Below the pieces are notes generated by a model. That model ran no database searches, was not told the DNA's origin, and saw nothing but the letters and a program-made list of their open reading frames with translations. Positions 1 to 8,395 of a DNA stretch of 64,000 nt are shown here, one piece after another. Origin of the DNA: JAMZMI01 sp039944535 (GTDB taxonomy: Bacteria; Bacteroidota; Bacteroidia; Cytophagales; Cyclobacteriaceae); contig JBDUYP010000024.1 of assembly GCA_039944535.1 (NCBI GenBank), positions 1-64,000 on the forward strand, given 5' to 3'. Position numbers and translations under genes: made by a program. Position 1 is the stretch's first letter; the number at the start of each line of letters is the position of its first letter.

Positions 1-1
1 T

Positions 2-3000
2 GCTACTATCTCTGGTGGTGAAGACCTTATAAATCTGGTCGCTGATACATATACCCTAGTGGTAACTGACAACACAAACCCTTACAACCAGTGTAGCTCT
101 ACTGCTGAGTTTGTCATTGCCGATGACCTGCCGGTTATCGCAGTAAGAACTTCAAGCATTAACACTACTCCTGACACCAACTGCGACAATAACAACGCCA
201 ATGGTTCGATTTCTATTACAGCAATTCATGTAGACGGCATTGCTGTATCAGGAGCAGAACTTGCGAATTATTCTGTTACATGGAATGACCTTAACGGAGG
301 AGAAACGCTAAACACAGTTGATGTAACTAATGATCGCGTAATCAACGTATTACCAGGAACCTACACAGGAACAATTTCAAAAACGAATGGTAACATGTGT
401 TCTTCAAGTGTTTTTAGTGTGACTGTGGATCAAGAGGGCATAACTCCAGTGATGACAGAAACATCATCTGAAAACACATACTGTTCGGGAGGAAATGGAT
501 CAGTTACAATTGAAGTCACAGCGCCAGATACCGACGAGGCGAATTATCAATTCGATTGGTATGAAGGACAAGGAACAACAGGCACATTCAGAGCAGATCT
601 TAGTGGTATTGGAAACAATACGGCAAATGGCTTGGCTCCAATGTTCTATACCGTCTTAGTTACCACTCAATCCTCCGCTTCGAATGGAACCGGATGCTCT
701 GACCAAATAATAGTAGAGGTAAAAGACAATCCAGATCTGCTAAGTATACCTGTCTCCGGAACAGATCTTTCTACCAACATCACCAATTGCTCTCCTGACA
801 ATGGACAGATTATCATTGATGGAATAACTCTGAACGGAGCAGATATAACTGATGAGGCTACTTTGGCAACCTATTCTTATGAACTATTCGATTCTAGCGA
901 CGCTTCACTTGGAGCTTTCGCGAATGCGGGATCAGGAGCTGCTAGTGACTTCCCAAGTACAAACGCTGATTTGTCTGCCGGAACATATTTCGTAAGGGTA
1001 ACAAATACAACCACAGGTTGTGTCTCAAGTCCAAGGGCGATCATAATTGATAGTGATGCCACCAAGCCTGAGTTGAGCCTGGTTGTAGATCAGGTAAACA
1101 CTTCATGTGATCCTGCAACAGCAGATGGAGAACTTACTGTAACCATTTCAGGTCCAGATTCAGATAGCAACTACGATGTACAGTGGTACTTCGGAGTGAT
1201 TACCAGCGGAACTGCCGAATTGTTAGCTGATGGTGCAGCTGCCGCATCAGGGTTTACACCAAGTATTACAACTTCCGGCACTGCCCCTACGATGACTTCA
1301 AACATCTCCGGTTTGATGGAAGGAAGTTATTATGTGGTGGTAACTGATAATTCAAATCCCAACAATAACTGTAATCAGAATTTTGCTAAAACAATCATTC
1401 AGGATACCACATTCAATATCAGCCTGGATTTGACTGTTCTTGGTCATCAAACCAACTGTACGCCTAATGGTGAAGTTGAGGTGACATCAGTCGATTTGAC
1501 AAGGTTGAATGGAGCCAGCACCAGCAACACTTCAGGCGTTGGCGGAGTAGCTCCAGTTTTGGCTGTTTATGATCTGGAACTATTGGATGAAAACCTGAGC
1601 AACGCGGTTACGATTTCATCTGATACTGATCTTCAAGGTTTAAGTGCTGGCACATATTACATCCAAGCCACACATCAAACGTACCAATGCGTTTCTTTAG
1701 AGAAACAATTTGTGATCAACGAGACTATCTTCTACCCTGAAGCGGCAACAGAGACTGTAACACAGAATTCAAGTTGTACCACTTCAGGAAATGGGTCAAT
1801 CTCTATTACCCTTGAAACGAACAGTGTGGCTAACGCTTACACGGTGGACTGGAGAGACGGAAGTACTGCAAGTGCGCCAGCAACGTCTGGCACAGTCGCA
1901 ATAGCTGCAAACACGTTCACATTGAGCGACCTGTCAAGCGGATTCTACACGGCTGTGATTAATGATGCAACCAGCGGATGTTCGGTAAACTTCACTTATG
2001 AGATAGGTGATAGCTTGAGATACCCTGTGGTTAATGTTCCAGCCGATCAAATTGTTCACAACACAATATGTAACACCCCTGGCAATGGAACAATCACAAT
2101 CACGGATGCAGATATAACAATAGCTGGAACTCAGCCTGGAACCACGGCCTTCACCTGGACGTATAGCAATGGTGTTGGAACAATTGTTGACCAAGCCATT
2201 CCCGGGGCAAGTCCTATCGTACTCACAAATTTAGATGCTGACACTTACACCTTAGTGGCGACTTCCGCTACAGGCTGTGCTTCATCATCTTTCGAAGTAA
2301 TCATATTGGATGAAAGTCAAAATCCGGTTATCGACTCATTCACAATGACTCCAAATTCAAACTGCACGGGAACCGTGGCTCTAGGAGCAATCGAACTAAC
2401 TTCCATAGATGGAGCAGCTCCTTCCGCTGGATCATATACTTATCAGTGGTACGTAGGAAGCAGTGCAACCGGAGGACAGGAAGTAAGCACCATCCTTGGT
2501 GAAACTGACGATGCAGAGTTGTTGCAAAATGTTCCTGATGGTTTCTACACTGTAGAAATTACCAATACAGATGCTACTACCAACACCAACTGTAGTTCTA
2601 CGCAAACCATAGAAGTTCAGAATGACCCTGAGTATCCTATCATTGCTTCATATGAGGTAAACAAAAACCTGATATGCACAGTGCCTGGAAATGGCTCATT
2701 CGTAGTGACTGGAGTGAGGTATCAAGGCAACAGCTTAAGCATGGGTAATAGTGCAGATTCTTTGAATTTGACTACAAATTTCACACTTTCCTTGTTCGAT
2801 TCTGATGAGATTTTCATTAAAAACGGTAACGCTGCTAACCCAATGGAGATTAGCGGATTGAGCGAAGGTTCATATTTCGCTGCAATCGAGCCTATTGACT
2901 CAGAGTGTGAATCTCAGAAAGTTCAATTTGAAATCATCGACAAACCTTTCAACCCTGAGATTCAGATTGTTGTTGTAGAAGCTGATTCCACATGTTCTAC

Positions 3001-4911
3001 CACTGGCACAACTCCAAATGGTGCATTACTTGCCATACCAGACAATGCCAGCAATCCTATTCACATAGACTCATCTTATGTGTTCACATGGTTTGAAGTG
3101 GATGCGGCTGGAACTCGTCAAGGCACCTCCTTAAGCAGCAACGATACGTTGTTTAGCCAATACGCGGGCCGATATGAAGTAGTAGTGGAAAATATAAATG
3201 CCGGATGTACATCTCAGGCATACTTCACTTTAGAAAACGTACCTCTTGAAATTGAGATAATAGCGGTTGATTCAGCTAATATGACAACATGCTCACCTTC
3301 AAATGCATATTTTGAAGTAACGGGTATGAGTACTGGTTCTTTGAGCGATTATACGTTCGCATTCTATGATCAGGATCCAAGCACTGGAACTCCAACACCA
3401 ATACAAGACGGAACGGATTCTATTGCTTCAGCTGCTGTTTCAGGAACGAGTATTGTGGCGGGTGATTACTACATAATTGCCACTAGCATCGCCACAGGTT
3501 GTGTTTCTAATATCTACCAGATAGAGATTGAGGATGAAACTACCCCTCCTAGTATTGTGCTAGATGACTTTAGCTTACAGATGAATTGCGATCCTGCCAA
3601 CCCGAATGGAACGCTAACTGTATCCGCCAACGGGTCTCAGGACAATACACTTTACACCTTTGAGTGGATAGATGATTCCGACGGTTCCGTCGTAGAAGCG
3701 AACAATGCCTCCGCTACAGGACTTTCTGCCGGTAGCTATACGATTAATGTAACCGAAGTTGCCACTGGTTGTACCTCATCTGAAACATTTGGAATGATAG
3801 ATGACTTATTGGATCCAATACCATTGACTCCACAAATCACGCATAATACGAATTGTATTGACCCGAATGGACAAGCATCGGTGAACATCAACATTACGAG
3901 CGATGAATTCACAACAAGAGGCATTACAATTCAGGATTTTGGATTCTACTGGTACACTGGAAACTTAGATGGTACCGTGCCTGACCTCAGTGCTGCGGAT
4001 ACCGTCTCCAATTTCTACACTGGCCTGGCAGAGGGAACTTACTCTGTTTACGTGATCAATGAAACTGACTCTGGATGTAACGGTACATGGAGAGTTGTAA
4101 ACATTCAGGATAAATCAGTAAAACCTGAATTCAGAATTGACATAGTTAATCATTTGACTATATGCTATCCTGACAAGCCTAATGGACGTGCCAAAGTTGG
4201 ATTCCCAATTGAGAACATTTCAGCATATTCGTTTACATGGTATGACGGACCTACAATCAATGATGACTCCCTCAAAACCGGGTATTCAATCGACTCCTTA
4301 GCTGCTGGAACATATGCAGTAGAAGTAACGAGCCTGATTACGGGATGCTCAATAGTAGGAACCTTCGACATTATAGATGCTACCGAAGAAGTGCCTGCTC
4401 CTTCTCTCAACTTATTAGGTCATAGAACAAGCTGCGTAGAGCCTGACGGTCGAGCTAGAGCCAGTGTCGCTGGACAGACAGAAGGTTACGAATTCAATTG
4501 GGCCAAAAAAGATAGCCCTATGGATATTGAGTTTACGGGAGTAGATTATGGACAAATGGATACAGCAACGTACGTTGTGACAGCTACGGATCTATCTACT
4601 GGATGTACATCAGCTACTAGAGAGGTCACCATACTTAATATGATAACAGACCCAGAGTTTGAAGTCAGATCAAAATCATCGCTATGTCTAAGAACAGAAG
4701 ATGGTTCGCAAAACCAATTTAACGGTCAGGCTGAAATCGTATTCCTGAATGATAGTACGGGACAAATTGCCACAGAAGTGACTTGGTTTGGTCCGTATAG
4801 TATTACGTCAAAAGAATCCACTCTAATTGATGCTCCTCCAGGACTTTGGACTGTAGAGTTCAAGGCTAACAATGGTTGTCTTTACACCGCAGAATTTGAA
4901 ATCGAAACATC
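2..4911 (+). repeat. Sixteen ~100-residue two-cysteine repeat domains
   Basis: Protein-level tandem repeats within the adhesin. I counted sixteen complete units plus the tail of one at the left edge; each of the sixteen has one cysteine near its start and one near its end. Sequence between units has diverged, so this is not a recent DNA-level expansion. Confidence 0.8.
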
Positions 4912-5194
4912 ATTGAGGGTTTACAATGGAATGTCCGTCAATAATGATGGAGACAATGAGTTCTTCCTTATCGACTGTATCGATCAATTCCCGGACAATA
5001 AAGTGACCATATTCAATAGAGATGGTACTCGAATCTTCGAAATTGAAGGTTATGATAACTTCGACAAGCGATTCGATGGGGTTAGCAATGTCGGGAAATC
5101 AGGATTTGTAATGCCAATGGGTACTTACTTCTATATCATAGAAAAAGGTGATGGCAGTGATCCAATCCAAGGATATTTAGAATTAGTTCGTTAA
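2..5194 (+). CDS. Giant SprB-like surface adhesin with T9SS type B sorting domain, 5'-truncated
   Basis: The reading frame is open to the left edge, so only the C-terminal part (about 1,730 residues) is seen. It is Thr/Ser/Asn-rich and made of sixteen domains of about 100 residues. Each opens with a Cys motif (NTxC or TNC followed by NGxI/V), has a YxxxW-type centre and closes with an AGTYxVxVT strand and a TGC-type cysteine, so each probably holds a disulfide. From about 4912 comes a gliding-motility-type C-terminal domain (NNDGDNEFF, TIFNRDGTRIFE, PMGTYFYII), the type B signal that T9SS uses for export. The product is probably a very large outer-surface adhesin for gliding or attachment. 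The next gene, 10 bases downstream, is a PorP/SprF protein, the usual partner of such adhesins. The true start and full size lie outside the window. Confidence 0.9.
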   Translation, partial: ATISGGEDLINLVADTYTLVVTDNTNPYNQCSSTAEFVIADDLPVIAVRTSSINTTPDTNCDNNNANGSISITAIHVDGIAVSGAELANYSVTWNDLNGGETLNTVDVTNDRVINVLPGTYTGTISKTNGNMCSSSVFSVTVDQEGITPVMTETSSENTYCSGGNGSVTIEVTAPDTDEANYQFDWYEGQGTTGTFRADLSGIGNNTANGLAPMFYTVLVTTQSSASNGTGCSDQIIVEVKDNPDLLSIPVSGTDLSTNITNCSPDNGQIIIDGITLNGADITDEATLATYSYELFDSSDASLGAFANAGSGAASDFPSTNADLSAGTYFVRVTNTTTGCVSSPRAIIIDSDATKPELSLVVDQVNTSCDPATADGELTVTISGPDSDSNYDVQWYFGVITSGTAELLADGAAAASGFTPSITTSGTAPTMTSNISGLMEGSYYVVVTDNSNPNNNCNQNFAKTIIQDTTFNISLDLTVLGHQTNCTPNGEVEVTSVDLTRLNGASTSNTSGVGGVAPVLAVYDLELLDENLSNAVTISSDTDLQGLSAGTYYIQATHQTYQCVSLEKQFVINETIFYPEAATETVTQNSSCTTSGNGSISITLETNSVANAYTVDWRDGSTASAPATSGTVAIAANTFTLSDLSSGFYTAVINDATSGCSVNFTYEIGDSLRYPVVNVPADQIVHNTICNTPGNGTITITDADITIAGTQPGTTAFTWTYSNGVGTIVDQAIPGASPIVLTNLDADTYTLVATSATGCASSSFEVIILDESQNPVIDSFTMTPNSNCTGTVALGAIELTSIDGAAPSAGSYTYQWYVGSSATGGQEVSTILGETDDAELLQNVPDGFYTVEITNTDATTNTNCSSTQTIEVQNDPEYPIIASYEVNKNLICTVPGNGSFVVTGVRYQGNSLSMGNSADSLNLTTNFTLSLFDSDEIFIKNGNAANPMEISGLSEGSYFAAIEPIDSECESQKVQFEIIDKPFNPEIQIVVVEADSTCSTTGTTPNGALLAIPDNASNPIHIDSSYVFTWFEVDAAGTRQGTSLSSNDTLFSQYAGRYEVVVENINAGCTSQAYFTLENVPLEIEIIAVDSANMTTCSPSNAYFEVTGMSTGSLSDYTFAFYDQDPSTGTPTPIQDGTDSIASAAVSGTSIVAGDYYIIATSIATGCVSNIYQIEIEDETTPPSIVLDDFSLQMNCDPANPNGTLTVSANGSQDNTLYTFEWIDDSDGSVVEANNASATGLSAGSYTINVTEVATGCTSSETFGMIDDLLDPIPLTPQITHNTNCIDPNGQASVNINITSDEFTTRGITIQDFGFYWYTGNLDGTVPDLSAADTVSNFYTGLAEGTYSVYVINETDSGCNGTWRVVNIQDKSVKPEFRIDIVNHLTICYPDKPNGRAKVGFPIENISAYSFTWYDGPTINDDSLKTGYSIDSLAAGTYAVEVTSLITGCSIVGTFDIIDATEEVPAPSLNLLGHRTSCVEPDGRARASVAGQTEGYEFNWAKKDSPMDIEFTGVDYGQMDTATYVVTATDLSTGCTSATREVTILNMITDPEFEVRSKSSLCLRTEDGSQNQFNGQAEIVFLNDSTGQIATEVTWFGPYSITSKESTLIDAPPGLWTVEFKANNGCLYTAEFEIETSLRVYNGMSVNNDGDNEFFLIDCIDQFPDNKVTIFNRDGTRIFEIEGYDNFDKRFDGVSNVGKSGFVMPMGTYFYIIEKGDGSDPIQGYLELVR

Positions 5195-5204
5195 TTTGCT
5201 TTAG

Positions 5205-6134
5205 ATGAGATATTTAAAACACATATTTCTCGTGACCTTGTTGGGTCTGGCCATAGTAACCAGTGCACAGCAAAGAGGTTTAACTTCCACATATCCGTTT
5301 AACGGACTTCTCTTAAACCCTGCATATGCCGGCAGTCTGAATGTACTCTCGGTTATAGCAGTACACAGGAACCAATGGGTAAATATTGAAGGAGCACCCG
5401 TGCATCAGGCTTTCACAGCACACAATTCTTTCATGTCAAATCAAATAGGCGTGGGACTATCCGTGACCAGAGATAAGATTGGTTCTTATGAAAGCATATC
5501 TACCTATGGTAGCTACGCATACAAGATTCACACATCATTAGGAGTATTGTCAATGGGAATTCAAGGAGGTTTTGATAATAGACGGGCTAGTTACGATGAC
5601 ATAGAACTGCTTGACCCCAATGACCCTGTTTTTATAGACAATAGTCGGTTTACACCAAACGTAGGTGTAGGCCTTTATTTTGCCAACCCCTTTATGTACG
5701 CAGGGTTTTCAGCACCTTATATTATTGAAAACAAAACCTTAAATATCAAGGAAGGTGGTTCTAGTGTAGCGAGCGGACGAGAAAGCAGGTATTACTATTT
5801 CACCGGTGGTTTAATTTTGCCATTGTCCGACAATGTCAAAATCAGTCCATCCATCCTCATAAGGAAGCAAGAAGAAAACAGGCTTTCTTATGAATTCACA
5901 CCGATGATCATATTCGAAAATATCGCTTATATAGGTCTTGGAATAAGAAATTCTGGCGAAATCATTTTCCTTGGTCAGCTACTCCTCAATGAAAATATTA
6001 GGGTTGGGTATGCTTACGATGCAGCCACTTCTGATCTGGGAGGATCCACCACAGGTTCTCACGAAATCATGGTCAACTACCGGATCAAGCTACACAACTA
6101 CAAGAAGCATCCTCAATGCCCCGTTTATTTCTGA
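5205..6134 (+). CDS. PorP/SprF family type IX secretion outer-membrane protein
   Basis: 309 residues with a signal peptide ending near TSAQQ, then the family's opening pattern (YPFNGLLLNPAYAGS, HRNQW) and alternating beta strands of an outer-membrane barrel. PorP/SprF proteins are needed for secretion or anchoring of particular T9SS cargo; in Flavobacterium, sprF follows sprB. Here the gene starts 10 bases after the giant adhesin, so the two probably form an operon and this protein probably serves that adhesin. Its 3' end overlaps the convergent holin-like gene by 10 bases. Family assignment is firm; cargo specificity is inferred. Confidence 0.93.
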   Translation: MRYLKHIFLVTLLGLAIVTSAQQRGLTSTYPFNGLLLNPAYAGSLNVLSVIAVHRNQWVNIEGAPVHQAFTAHNSFMSNQIGVGLSVTRDKIGSYESISTYGSYAYKIHTSLGVLSMGIQGGFDNRRASYDDIELLDPNDPVFIDNSRFTPNVGVGLYFANPFMYAGFSAPYIIENKTLNIKEGGSSVASGRESRYYYFTGGLILPLSDNVKISPSILIRKQEENRLSYEFTPMIIFENIAYIGLGIRNSGEIIFLGQLLLNENIRVGYAYDAATSDLGGSTTGSHEIMVNYRIKLHNYKKHPQCPVYF

Positions 6135-6472
6135 TTAGTTCCGCTAAGGTCAGCTAGCAATGAGTTGATCAGTGAAAGTATCAAACTAAAAAGCAGAGCC
6201 CACCAAAATCCGCCTACCCCAAAACCAGGAACTATTGCGTCTGCAAGCATTATCATAAGTGCATTGATAACGAGTAGAAACAACCCAAAGGTGAAAACAG
6301 TAAGCGGAATAGTCAGGATAATCAATAGTGGCTTAACTGTCACATTGAGCAGAGATAGTAACAACGCCACAATCAATGCGGCAAAAAAGCTTTCTACATG
6401 AACACCTGGTAAAAGGTAAGAGGCTAAAATCACAGCAAGTGAGGATAATAAAAGCCTGACAAAAAAATTCAT
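6125..6472 (-). CDS. Phage-holin-family (4-TMS) small membrane protein
   Basis: 115 residues, almost entirely hydrophobic, with four predicted membrane helices. It contains the LLNVTVKPLL and LTVFTFGLFLLVINAL segments typical of the 'phage holin family IV' proteins (PF04020). Despite the name these are ordinary chromosomal membrane proteins of unknown function; there are no phage genes nearby. It lies 11 bases downstream of the DinB-like gene on the same strand and probably ends that short operon. Confidence 0.85.
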   Translation of the reverse strand: MNFFVRLLLSSLAVILASYLLPGVHVESFFAALIVALLLSLLNVTVKPLLIILTIPLTVFTFGLFLLVINALMIMLADAIVPGFGVGGFWWALLFSLILSLINSLLADLSGTNQK

Positions 6473-6483
6473 ATCGTAAGTTT

Positions 6484-7008
6484 TTAAGCGTTTGAAACAT
6501 ATTTATTTCTGAGCACATTCATATGATGCTGAAAATGCCCTGGAATAATATAAACCAATGCACGCACCGTAAACGTTTTACCAGAAGCGACCCCTTCCCG
6601 GGATAAAATATCTTCAGTAAACGTCTCTATCAATTTGATGTTGCAAACTCTCAACCCTTCCATTTCTTCCAGAAGAGAATTTTTAGAACGCTTATCAAAG
6701 AAACCATTGATTACATACTCATCTTGATCAAAGGCAGGAAGGTGTTGCTTCTCCCCTCTCGCTATAGAAAATGCTCTGAAGGCCATCATGCGCTCAACGT
6801 CAATCATATGCCCAACAACCTGGGCGATACTCCACTTTCCACGCGCATAGCTATACCCCAACCCATCAAATGGAAGTGATAAAATCAAATCTTCAAAGTC
6901 CTCGAGTTGATCCTCCATCACTTTGATGATATCTTCTTCTTCCACGCTGTTAACATACCCCTTATAAAAGGGATCATATTCACTCTCTTTCGGCCTGGCT
7001 ATGATCAT
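6484..7008 (-). CDS. DinB/YfiT-family putative metal-dependent hydrolase
   Basis: 174 residues of the DinB four-helix-bundle fold. The expected metal ligands are visible: a histidine in GHMIDVERMMAFR and a pair in PGHFQHHMNVL near the C-terminus. The W-S-I-A-Q-V-V-G-H stretch is typical of the family. Members include thiol-dependent transferases and hydrolases, and the substrate here cannot be read from sequence. It starts just downstream (3 bases) of the gamma carbonic anhydrase gene, which suggests a three-gene minus-strand operon running from 7524 to 6125. Confidence 0.85.
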   Translation of the reverse strand: MIIARPKESEYDPFYKGYVNSVEEEDIIKVMEDQLEDFEDLILSLPFDGLGYSYARGKWSIAQVVGHMIDVERMMAFRAFSIARGEKQHLPAFDQDEYVINGFFDKRSKNSLLEEMEGLRVCNIKLIETFTEDILSREGVASGKTFTVRALVYIIPGHFQHHMNVLRNKYVSNA

Positions 7009-7011
7009 AAT

Positions 7012-7524
7012 CTAGTCTTTAAACCAACTGGCATATTTGATATAGTTTTTGGCAATACGCAATTGCATTTCTCGATTCTCGCCAGCCACCTCCTTAACTT
7101 TTTTGGCTGGAACTCCCGCATAAATACTCCCTTCCTCAATGATAGTTCCCTCAAGAACCACCGCTCCTGCAGCCACTATTGCACCCTTTTTGACGACCGC
7201 ACCATCCATCACTATAGCTCCCATGCCCACCAACACACCATCCTCAAGCGTGCACCCATGAACCAGCGCATTGTGCCCGATAGACACATCACTACCTATA
7301 GTTGTGGCAGCCTTCTCATAGGTACCATGTATAGTTGCATTATCCTGAATATTAGTGCGATCACCTATCTTGATGTAATTAACATCTCCTCTGACCACCG
7401 CATTAAACCATACTGTACATTGCTCACCCATAGATACCTCTCCTATAAGAGTTGCAGTTTCAGCCAGCCAGCAATCATTCCCATAAGAAGGGGTATATCC
7501 CCTGACAGATTTTATTAGTGCCAT
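7012..7524 (-). CDS. Gamma carbonic anhydrase family protein (left-handed beta-helix)
   Basis: 170 residues with hexapeptide repeats throughout (for example TIGSDVSIGHNALVHGC). The metal-binding pattern of the YrdA/gamma-CA group is present: a His in NATIHGTYE and the H..H pair in GHNALVHGC. NAVVRGDVNYIKIG is a signature of this family. The protein should be a trimer with a Zn/Fe site between subunits. Many such homologues have no proven carbonic anhydrase activity, so the enzymatic role is inferred. First gene of the minus-strand group, divergent from the YceI gene. Confidence 0.9.
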   Translation of the reverse strand: MALIKSVRGYTPSYGNDCWLAETATLIGEVSMGEQCTVWFNAVVRGDVNYIKIGDRTNIQDNATIHGTYEKAATTIGSDVSIGHNALVHGCTLEDGVLVGMGAIVMDGAVVKKGAIVAAGAVVLEGTIIEEGSIYAGVPAKKVKEVAGENREMQLRIAKNYIKYASWFKD

Positions 7525-7601
7525 AAATTTTAGCTGCGAGTTTAAATATTTAACCGCTGATTAAGGTAATATCTTTTTCTGTGAATTATATCTTCGCACT
7601 T

Positions 7602-8330
7602 ATGAAATACCCAAAGCTACTTTTTGTTTTTACCCTTGCTCTAACCTTCTGCCAAAGTCCGAACAATTCATCAAATGTAACGCAACCAGAAACCACCTTA
7701 AAGGTCTATCCTGATGCAGACACATTAAATATCCATTTAAACGAATCGGTTATTACCTGGATAGGAAGTAAGCCAACTGGACAGCACGACGGAACAATGG
7801 GTATCTCCGAAGGATACGGAATCTTTCACGCCGATGAATTAGTGGGAGGTGAAGTTCAAATAGATATAAGCTCACTTCGTGTAATGGATATTGCAGATAA
7901 AGAAAAGAATGAAAAACTAACCGCTCATCTGCTTTCTTCAGATTTTTTTGATGAAAACGCTTTTCCTACTGGCTTATTCCAAATCACAAAAATCACACCG
8001 TATGACAGCACATTTCAGATCGATGACAAAGTAGAATTTCCTTCTAAATTTAAACCGGAAGAAGCCTCTTCATTTATTGTACAAAACCCTTCTCACGTAA
8101 TCATAGGAAACCTTACTTTGCGGGGTAAAACCAATGGCATATCATTTCCTGCTTTAGTAATTAAAACTGACTCCCAAACCAGTATTGAAGCGAAATTTAA
8201 CATCGATAGAACCAGATGGGGGCTTTCTCACAACGATGAAGCGAGTATTGTGGACAAGGCTAAAGACAAATTCATATACAATACAGTTAACGTAGGTTTT
8301 CATGTAGTGATCCCTATTCCCGAAAATTGA
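7602..8330 (+). CDS. YceI-family lipoprotein
   Basis: A YceI-like lipocalin-fold protein that may bind an isoprenoid or other lipid in the envelope. I chose the ATG at 7602 rather than the in-frame GTG at 7581 because it gives a clean lipoprotein signal (hydrophobic core, then LTFC as the lipobox). The YceI pattern is visible: VITWIGSKPTG, a GGEVQIDISSLRV strand, LTAHLLSSDFFD, GNLTLRGKT and RTRWGLSHND near the end. Function is not known for most family members. It stands alone, divergent from the gamma carbonic anhydrase gene and upstream of the miaB operon. Confidence 0.88.
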   Translation: MKYPKLLFVFTLALTFCQSPNNSSNVTQPETTLKVYPDADTLNIHLNESVITWIGSKPTGQHDGTMGISEGYGIFHADELVGGEVQIDISSLRVMDIADKEKNEKLTAHLLSSDFFDENAFPTGLFQITKITPYDSTFQIDDKVEFPSKFKPEEASSFIVQNPSHVIIGNLTLRGKTNGISFPALVIKTDSQTSIEAKFNIDRTRWGLSHNDEASIVDKAKDKFIYNTVNVGFHVVIPIPEN

Positions 8331-8335
8331 GTAAC

Positions 8336-8348
8336 TGACACTTTGTCA
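8336..8348. promoter_or_regulatory. Inverted repeat TGACA-CTT-TGTCA upstream of miaB
   Basis: A perfect 5-base inverted repeat with a 3-base spacer, 12 bases upstream of the putative miaB promoter core. The half-site resembles the TGTCAG/CTGACA boxes upstream of groES. It may be a binding site for the sigma-54 activator of this operon; that is inference. Confidence 0.35.
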
Positions 8349-8376
8349 CCTTCTGTAAGATTGCTCTATCTTTGCA
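8342..8376 (+). promoter_or_regulatory. Probable promoter of the miaB operon
   Basis: TTTG at 8342-8345 and TATCTTTG at 8367-8374, 21 bases apart, match the Bacteroidota housekeeping pattern TTTG / TAnnTTTG. The same place also reads as a near sigma-54 site: TTGC at 8361-8364 and TTGCA at 8372-8376 have exact -24/-12 spacing, but the -24 GG is TG. The miaB ATG is about 20 bases downstream of the core. Confidence 0.6.
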
Positions 8377-8395
8377 TAGCAAAATGAAAAAATAG

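Noticed and set aside
2..4911. Recent DNA-level tandem duplication in the adhesin gene
   Set aside because: The repeat units are visible only at protein level; their DNA sequences and spacings differ widely.
6125..6472. Prophage holin
   Set aside because: Only the family name refers to phages; there are no phage structural, integrase or lysis genes nearby.
6907..7518. Long plus-strand open frame of about 200 codons
   Set aside because: It runs antisense to the DinB-like and gamma carbonic anhydrase genes, has no family features, and would require both well-supported genes to be overlapped.
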